DNA from: Eremophila alpestris peregrina
Taxonomy: Eukaryota; Chordata; Aves; Passeriformes; Alaudidae
NCBI GenBank assembly: GCA_009792885.1
Contig: WMCF01000175.1
Coordinates: 1 to 64,000, forward strand
DNA length: 64,000 bases
Direction: 5' to 3'
Part shown: piece by piece, positions 58,101-64,000 of the stretch
Layout: the number at the start of each line of letters is the position of its first letter
Numbering within the stretch: the first letter of the stretch is position 1
Position numbers and translations under genes: made by a program
The notes under the pieces: generated by a model
Told to the model about the DNA's origin: nothing
The model's database searches: none
What the model saw: only the letters and a program-made list of their open reading frames with translations

Positions 58101-60601
58101 AAAACCTTTGTTAAAGCTTGTCAACAACAGAATCTGGCTGCTCTTCCCCTGTAAGAATAAAATCTAACTTTAAACACTACAAAAACCCCCTCGTTTTGTC
58201 TGCTAAAATAATTTCGTTTTCACACACAGTACTTGGTTTGCTGTGTGGGGAAAGTCCTTAGCAAAACAACCCCTGATCACACAAAGAAATTTTGGGATAC
58301 ATCTTGAGATCAAGACAAACCACACACAAAGGAGGACTGTGTGATCAGGAGGTCGTTCAGGAAGGGGAAAAACACAGCTCTTCTCAAAGGCACAGAGAGA
58401 TCATTTAACCAAAGAGCAGAAAGTGCCCAGTGATGGTCAGGCTGGAGCTGCTCCCACTCAAACCTGCTGCAAGGCAGCAGCCTGGCACATTTGGATCTTC
58501 AAATTCACTCAGCCTTGATAATGGCTCCAGGATCAATATTTTTAACTGGCAGAGCCACTCCAGCTGAGCTTCCCACAGCAAGGATGAGATGCAAGCACTT
58601 CTTCTGCTTCAAGAAGTGGCCCTTAGCTCTAGAAAGGACAAAGTTTTAATCCCAGATCCTAAATCATGCACTGAAGGATGAAAGTTCTGTAAAAAAGGAA
58701 CAGAGTGAACCATTTCTGTCCAAGAGTGTAACAGAAGCACAGTGTTTATATTCCCATTTCCCAGGAAGATCTCTTGTGTCCCAGTTGTTTCCTTTTGGTT
58801 TTTTATGATACCATTAGTCAGCCACGGGGGTGTGGGGCCTGAGGGGTGGAAGTGTTCTCAGTACTCCATCAGCAACTCTCCAGACTCCCTGTGACTGGGA
58901 CTTCTAGCTTTATCCAATATGAGCTGGAGGAAAAATCACTCAGCTTCCCTGCTGGATGACTGGGGCTTGTGCCAGATGTTCCACCTGAACTCCCTTCCCT
59001 CCACAGAACAAGCAAGGAAAAAGCTGAGACACTTTGCTTTAATCACCTTCAGTAACAAACCAATCGTTAAAAGTTTAACTTCTCGACCAGATAATAAATT
59101 TAGGTGTTGCTTTCTCCCAGCAAAGAGCAGTTTTCAGGCTGGTTTTGTGATGGAAAGCCCTGAGGAGGAGCTGTGGTGTCCATTCCTCCACGCAGTACCT
59201 GGGGAACAGGGAAGGTGCAAATCCCTGTTAAAGCACTCAGGGAATTGGATTGAACCCCTGGAGCTGTGACACCAGGGGCACCAATGCCTGATTTTGGAAA
59301 AACTCAGTCATTTAACAAAGCCAGTTCTCCTTTCTCTGCTCAAATGTGATGTCCTGAAGAACTTGAGCCCCTCAATGAGGGGGGAAATGATGCCTTAAGT
59401 TTTATCTTTCCTGTGTTTCAGACTCTGTGCTGCCTCAGGTGCAGCTCTGAGCCTCACATTCAGGGTCACTCAGCTCTGCACAGAGCAGAGACAAAACAAA
59501 TCCTTTCCCTGCTGCACACCAAGGACAACTTTCAGGCCCAAAAGCACAAACAAGGCTGGGCTGAGGGGAGAAACAAGAAGGATGAGACCTCCCAGCCTGG
59601 AGCTGCAATTGGACAATTAAACCCCAATGTGCAAATGGACCAAAACTTATCAAAGTGTCAGACCTCGTGCCCAGGGCTCCATTTTGGGACCATTCTGAGT
59701 CCACCTTGGGTGCAGCCCTGGCCAGGCTCTTGTCCTGCCCAAGGTGTATCCCAGAGCCTTTCAGTAAATATCCACTTTATTCTCTGGCTCTGTCCAGTCT
59801 CCCAGGGCATCACAAGGAGAAGCAGGGCATTCGCCAAGCTCCCAGCTCCATGGCCCTGTGAGGGGATGATGTTAGAATTCCAAGCAGGCTGGAGACAGCA
59901 GCAATATTCCAGCACATTAGCAATCATCTGCCATGGGGAGAGCTAATTTTTGCCTCATTAGAGCCTGATATGAATCTGTGATGTTGAGCAGTTCCGTTTG
60001 CAGCTGCTCCCAACCTGTTCTGGCCAGGTTTCTGTGGTAATCATTAGGCTGAACCAGAGCAGGGATGTTGGGAAAGCTTTTCTTTCAAAAGAAACATGGC
60101 AGCTGTTAATGCTCTCCAAGATTCAGGGAGTCCTTCTGGTTCTTTAAAGGGTGCCTTTTCCAAGCTTCAAAGCTTTCTAGGGATCAGGAAGGACATCCAG
60201 GGATGAGCAAGCACAAGAACTCACAGGCCACCAGGGATATATTCCAAATATCCTGCACACAGCAAAGCTGACACAACAAATGCCATGGAAGGAAACAGCT
60301 AAGTCAAATTAATAAAATTACACGTTCCCTTAGGAAGAGAATCATACTTGAAATGTGAAACTCTGTACATTTCCTAAGGAATTGTTTATGTCAAATTTGT
60401 ATCCTGTCTTTCAGCACTGGAAAAAAAAACCAAAACAAAAGCAAACAAACAAACAGGCTTTTTTGTGCTCTCAGGACTAGTTGCCTGTTTGGGTCTGTTG
60501 GTGACTCCTAATTCCCAGATGGTGGAAACCCCTTCACCCCTGGCATGTTCCCATTCCCTACTCCCCTTCTCCACAATACAGAGCAAGCTGTCCCTGTCCA
60601 G
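55147..60601. other. unique DNA, longest CR1-free stretch
   Basis: About 5.4 kb with no recognised CR1, no RNA gene and no convincing exon. An A/C-rich simple run lies at 60421-60455. Part of it (55550-56190) is listed as a possible regulatory element. Low repeat density may mean constraint. Confidence 0.45.
55550..56190. promoter_or_regulatory. candidate conserved non-coding element
   Basis: Repeat-free, with CpG kept at GACGTGGCTGCCGTGCTTG and GGGGACGTCACCAGACGGCC (a CRE-like core), GATA-like TTATCGG / TTATCGACC, and CAATAATGCC. Coding frames are short and overlapping. The pattern suits an enhancer under constraint, judged by appearance only. Confidence 0.28.
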
Positions 60602-60665
60602 GGCAGGGGTGGCACTGAATGAGATTTAAGGTCCCTTCCAACCCAAACCCTCCAAGAAATCCATG
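60602..60665 (+). mobile_element. CR1 LINE 3' end, strongly 5'-truncated
   Basis: GGCAGGGGTGGCACTGAATG to CAACCCAAACCCTCCAAGAA. It shares the unusual ending CCCTCCAAG with the copy at 33576, unlike other tails here. Confidence 0.88.
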
Positions 60666-60927
60666 ATTTTAGATTTTCAAGAAGCTCTAAAGCCTCACAG
60701 GAAAGTTTAGCAATGCTCCTGAAAGGATTATCCTGAAAGGAGAATAAAATGCACTGCTGAGTGTTTCTCAGGTGTGTGTTGGACCTCACCAAGCACACAA
60801 AGAGAAAAGGGAATCTCCCCCCTAAAAGCTCCAGTCAGGAGCAAATCCAATGGCTGGCACCTGCTCCAGTTCCATGAAAATCACACCTTGGGCAGGAAGT
60901 CCTTGCTTTGGCACTTGGGACACTTCC
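60602..60927. repeat. duplicated block, copy 2
   Basis: Partner of 33861-34187. Similarity starts in the last 65 bp of the CR1 and runs through about 240 bp of non-CR1 sequence to CTTTGGCACTTGGGACACTT. To the left, this copy lacks the long CR1 body seen in copy 1. To the right, both go into minus CR1 sequence but of different types. Confidence 0.9.
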
Positions 60928-61090
60928 AGGGACTGGGAATCCACAACTTCTCTGGCAACCTGTGCAAGGACCTCCCCATTTTGGGGAAAAACATCCTGAA
61001 GAAACACAGGACAATCCAAATCAGTCTGACAGGACTCTGGGAAACCTTAACAGCGATGCCTGTCACTCCCACAGCACTGCCACTGCATTA
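60925..61090 (-). mobile_element. CR1 LINE fragment, older type
   Basis: TTCCAGGGACTGGGAATCCA, CAACTTCTCTGGCAACCTGT and CAAGGACCTCCCC match an old CR1 3' segment. The far end, after about 61000, is too worn to place exactly. Confidence 0.72.
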
Positions 61091-61522
61091 ACCTGTTTAT
61101 TGTGAGCTTCTAAAAAGGGTGCTTCTTTCTACTCCTCATGGAGCTCTTAAAATCACTAATTTGTAATATTGGAGTGAATGCTCCCTGATTTCTATTCTGG
61201 CACCAGAGCCACTGCTGATGCAGATATCCCACAGTCTGACAGCTGATCTGCATAATGTGCTGGAAGTACTTATAGCTCATCTCCAGACAGGGAAATAAAT
61301 CTCCAGCACCTCTTTCTGCTGGGCACTGCAGCACAATGCACAGCTCTGGAAAAGCCTCCTGAGAGCCAGTTCTGACTTGCAGGGTTCAGAAAATAAAAAC
61401 TGTCCTAGAAAACAGATCGTTTTCATTGCTTACTCAGGGGGAACAACAGGGGGAGCCCAGTGAGAGTTTTTAACCCTTAACCTGTTAAGGAATGGGGATT
61501 GATCCATTCCATGGGGCCCAGC
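61091..61522. other. unique DNA, no gene seen
   Basis: About 430 bp, nothing recognised. Confidence 0.5.
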
Positions 61523-61960
61523 ACAGGAGGGACCTGGAGCTGCTGCAGAGAGCCCAGGGGAGGCTCCAGGATGAGCAGAGGGATGGAGCAGCTCTGCTGG
61601 GAGGAAAGGCTGGGAGAGCTGCCATTGTTCAGCCTGGACAGGAGAAGCTTTGGGGTGACCTCAGTGTGGCCTTATAGTGCCTGAAGGAACTGCAGGAAAC
61701 ATGGAGAGAGACCTGGGACAAAGGATGGAGGGACAGGACACAGGGAATGGCTTCCCAGTGCCAGAGGGCAGGGCTGGATGGGATGTTGGGCAGGAATTGT
61801 TCCCTGGCAGGGTGGGCAGGCCCTGGCACAGGGTGCCCAGAGCAGCTGGGGCTGCCCCTGGATCCCTGGCAGTGCCCAAGGCCAGGTTGGACACTGGGGC
61901 TTGGAGCAGCCTGGGACAGTGGGAGGTGTCCCTGCGAGGTCCCTTCCCACACCCCTCCCT
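61523..61960 (+). mobile_element. CR1 LINE 3' fragment, long copy with 3' deletion
   Basis: Starts CACAGGAGGGACCTGGAGCT and follows the 20857 copy. After GGAGGTGTCCCTGC the usual CATGGCAGGGGTGG block is gone and GAGGTCCCTTCCCACACC follows, so about 35 bp near the 3' end were lost. Confidence 0.93.
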
Positions 61961-62369
61961 GCCTTGACCCAGTCAGCCCTGAAGAGCCCACAGTGGAAGT
62001 CCCCACGTCCCTTCCACACTCCATTGCCTCCCATCAGCTCTCATTTGCTGTGAGATTTTATGTCCTGCTCTGGCCCCAGCTCTCACTCTCTTTTTCAGCT
62101 GCCTCGTTGGATGCCAGAGCACGAAGTGAAGGTTTCACTTACTGCTCATCCTCCCCTGGTAAATAACAACATTAAACAGAGCATGGAGACAGCAGCTCGG
62201 TGACAGATGGGGCTGTGCTGGTTTGTGTCACCCAAGGACCTGGCTCGGAATGCTAACACATGGAAAGCTGCAGAACTGGGGAGCAAACCTGGGCTGCAGG
62301 AAGAGGGATAAAGAGCTCCAGCCCTGCTTCTTTTGTCAGCTAAATCAGAGGCTTCCCTGGAAATGTTTG
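61961..62369. other. unique DNA, no gene seen
   Basis: About 400 bp between CR1 copies; nothing recognised. Confidence 0.5.
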
Positions 62370-62478
62370 AGGGTGGGTTGGAGCAGCCTGGGATAGTGGG
62401 AAGTGTTCCTGCCCATGGCAGGGAATGAGATGTTCTTTAAGGTCCCTCCCAGCCCAAACCATCCTGGGATCCAGGATT
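62370..62478 (+). mobile_element. CR1 LINE 3' end fragment
   Basis: GGGTTGGAGCAGCCTGGGAT, CTGCCCATGGCAGGGAATGA, ending AGCCCAAACCATCCTGGGAT. Confidence 0.9.
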
Positions 62479-63227
62479 TATTTTGCAGAAAACTGAGATT
62501 ACCATTAAAACTTCAAAGGCAAAGCAGCACAAGAAGCTGTTGGGTCTTCTCAGCACTCCCCAGCCCCTTGATCTTCCCAAGACTCCTGAGGAAACACAAC
62601 TGCTTTTTGTTCCAGTCGACAGAGCCCAAGAGCAGGAAATAAATGATCCTCCCAGCACCAGCGATGAGCCAAGAAAGTTCTGCAGTGTTAAATATGTTCT
62701 GCAGTGTTAAATATGTTCAGCCAAGTGGGGTCTGTGAAAAAAGGCCTGACTTTTTCCAAGAAGGAAAACAATGTCCTGGAGAGAGCTGACAAAAGATAAT
62801 AAGCTGAGGCTGCTGGTGGAAAGCAGAAAATAAACTTCCTTTCTTTTCATTCATCATGCAGCAGGTCCTCTTGTTCCCTCCAGATGAACATTCCCAAGGA
62901 CATCTCCTTCTCTTATCTCACACCAAGCAGGAACAAAACTATTCCTTGCTTTATAAAAAAGATCTTCCATGGGTTTATTGAGTCCAAATTTGAGCACAGG
63001 AGCTCAGTGTTAAATGCAGATCTCTGAGCTGGTTCTCATTTCAGGCCACGTTGACCAGTTGGCTCTAAAAAATCTCTGTCCTGGGACCTGACACTTGGGG
63101 ATTTATCTCAGCCACTGTGGAATTTTTACCCCATGGGTGACTACAAACCTCCAGGGACGACTGGAAAACTTAAATTTCAGTGGTGATGTCAGTTTGCCAT
63201 CTTACTTCTGCCAGATAAATGCTAAAC
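62479..63227. other. unique DNA, no gene seen
   Basis: Includes a perfect 19-bp duplication listed separately. No exon recognised. Confidence 0.5.
62677..62714. repeat. perfect 19-bp tandem duplication
   Basis: GTTCTGCAGTGTTAAATAT occurs twice head to tail without mismatch, so it is probably recent. Confidence 0.95.
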
Positions 63228-63290
63228 TTTGGGTTGGGAGGAACTTTGAAGCTCATCCTGTTCCACCCTCTGCCATGGGTTACAGGTTTA
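63228..63290 (-). mobile_element. CR1 LINE 3' end fragment
   Basis: CTTTGGGTTGGGAGGAACTT, GAAGCTCATCCTGTTCCACC and CTCTGCCATGGGTTACAGG. Short and diverged. Confidence 0.82.
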
Positions 63291-64000
63291 GGGCCACAAA
63301 TGGCTCCATGATCCTTAGGAATATTTTTTTCCTGAGTTATTCACCATTTTCAATGGACACCAGCCTGTGCCAGGTGCTCTGGGATGACCCTGCTGGAGCA
63401 GGGATGTGGCACCAGATGTCCCCTTCCATCCTGACTTGTGCCATGGCCCTAAGGGCAGCAGGGCTTTGCCACAGCCAGCTCCTCACTCCCCACTGCACAT
63501 CTTTAATCCATATTACAACTAGACTTCCCTTTCCTGAGGGGAATAACTGAACACAGCCCTTTGGTCTGAAAACTCTGAGGGGGAAAAAACCCTCATTTAA
63601 GTCAGATTTCACATACTTATAAACAAAGACCTTTAAAAGCTCCTGGACCTCTCCATCCCCTCCAAAAAAAGCAATGAGAGGGAAGAGCTGGGAGAAGAAG
63701 AACAAGCAACAAAAAAATACAATTAACTTTAGGAAGCCTGTGAAGTTACACATCACTACCAGTAAAATTAAAAATAAAACCATAATCCAAGCAGAAAATG
63801 ACTTCAAGTTACCTCCTACTCCAAGATAAGAGTTTCTAGAGTTTCAGCAGTGATAAAGAGTCCCTTGTGGAGCTCCACTGGAAGGATGGGGCTGCAGAAC
63901 CACCCCAGGATTATTGCTTTTCCAGATCTGCAGCATCTCCAATCCCAGCTGCTGCTGCTATTTAGAATATGAGAAAGCTCACCCACTGTTATTTCATGTT
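63291..64000. other. unique DNA to window edge
   Basis: No recognised repeat, exon or RNA gene. Confidence 0.45.

Overview
The window looks like non-coding DNA from a bird, most probably a songbird (Passeriformes). The main evidence is about 30 CR1 LINE copies or fragments. Their 3' ends read as an avian CR1 terminus (motifs TTTGGGTTGGAAGGGAC on the minus strand and CCAACCCAAACCATTCTGGG on the plus strand). There are no Alu, L1 or other mammalian repeats, and the unique DNA is moderately AT-rich and CpG-poor. I recognise no protein-coding gene, tRNA, rRNA or named ncRNA. The many open frames are chance or GC-rich antisense readings of CR1 and minisatellites. The window is therefore best read as intergenic DNA or a large intron. 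In this annotation '+' for a CR1 copy means that its sense strand is the given strand.

Layout. 1-2.3 kb: a CR1 tail, a CR1-like GC-rich repeat (copy A, 561-975) and a 20/14-bp minisatellite (1881-2250). 2.3-12 kb: mostly unique DNA with three CR1 copies. 12-22.4 kb: CR1-dense, with a head-to-head CR1 pair, a CR1 copy split by about 420 bp of AT-rich DNA (18569-18987), and two CR1 copies sharing a 277-bp block that is identical by eye but has diverged flanks (15765-16041 and 22027-22303). 22-33 kb: unique DNA with scattered CR1. 33.5-34.3 kb: a CR1 / unique / CR1 composite, about 326 bp of which recurs near 60.6 kb. 34.3-45.4 kb: mostly unique DNA, including stretches that resemble conserved non-coding elements and one weak exon candidate (37541-37644).

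45.5-47.7 kb is the most unusual part. It holds a 21-bp palindrome, a 48-bp CpG-bearing GC-rich minisatellite running into an 895-base assembly gap, a 35-bp direct repeat on either side of that array, and copy B of the CR1-like repeat. Copy B matches copy A base for base over 342 bp although they lie 46 kb apart. A short inverted piece of the same family lies at 53.2 kb. 47.7-64 kb: unique DNA with CR1 copies, one of them interrupted by a 141-bp G/T-rich insert between 8-bp direct repeats (50348-50504).

There is no operon or pathway to describe. The biological interest is in the repeats: recent exchange or copying between CR1 elements, minisatellite growth beside a gap, and a few candidate regulatory elements. 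Identities given here were counted by eye, and the subfamily groupings are informal because no repeat library was searched.
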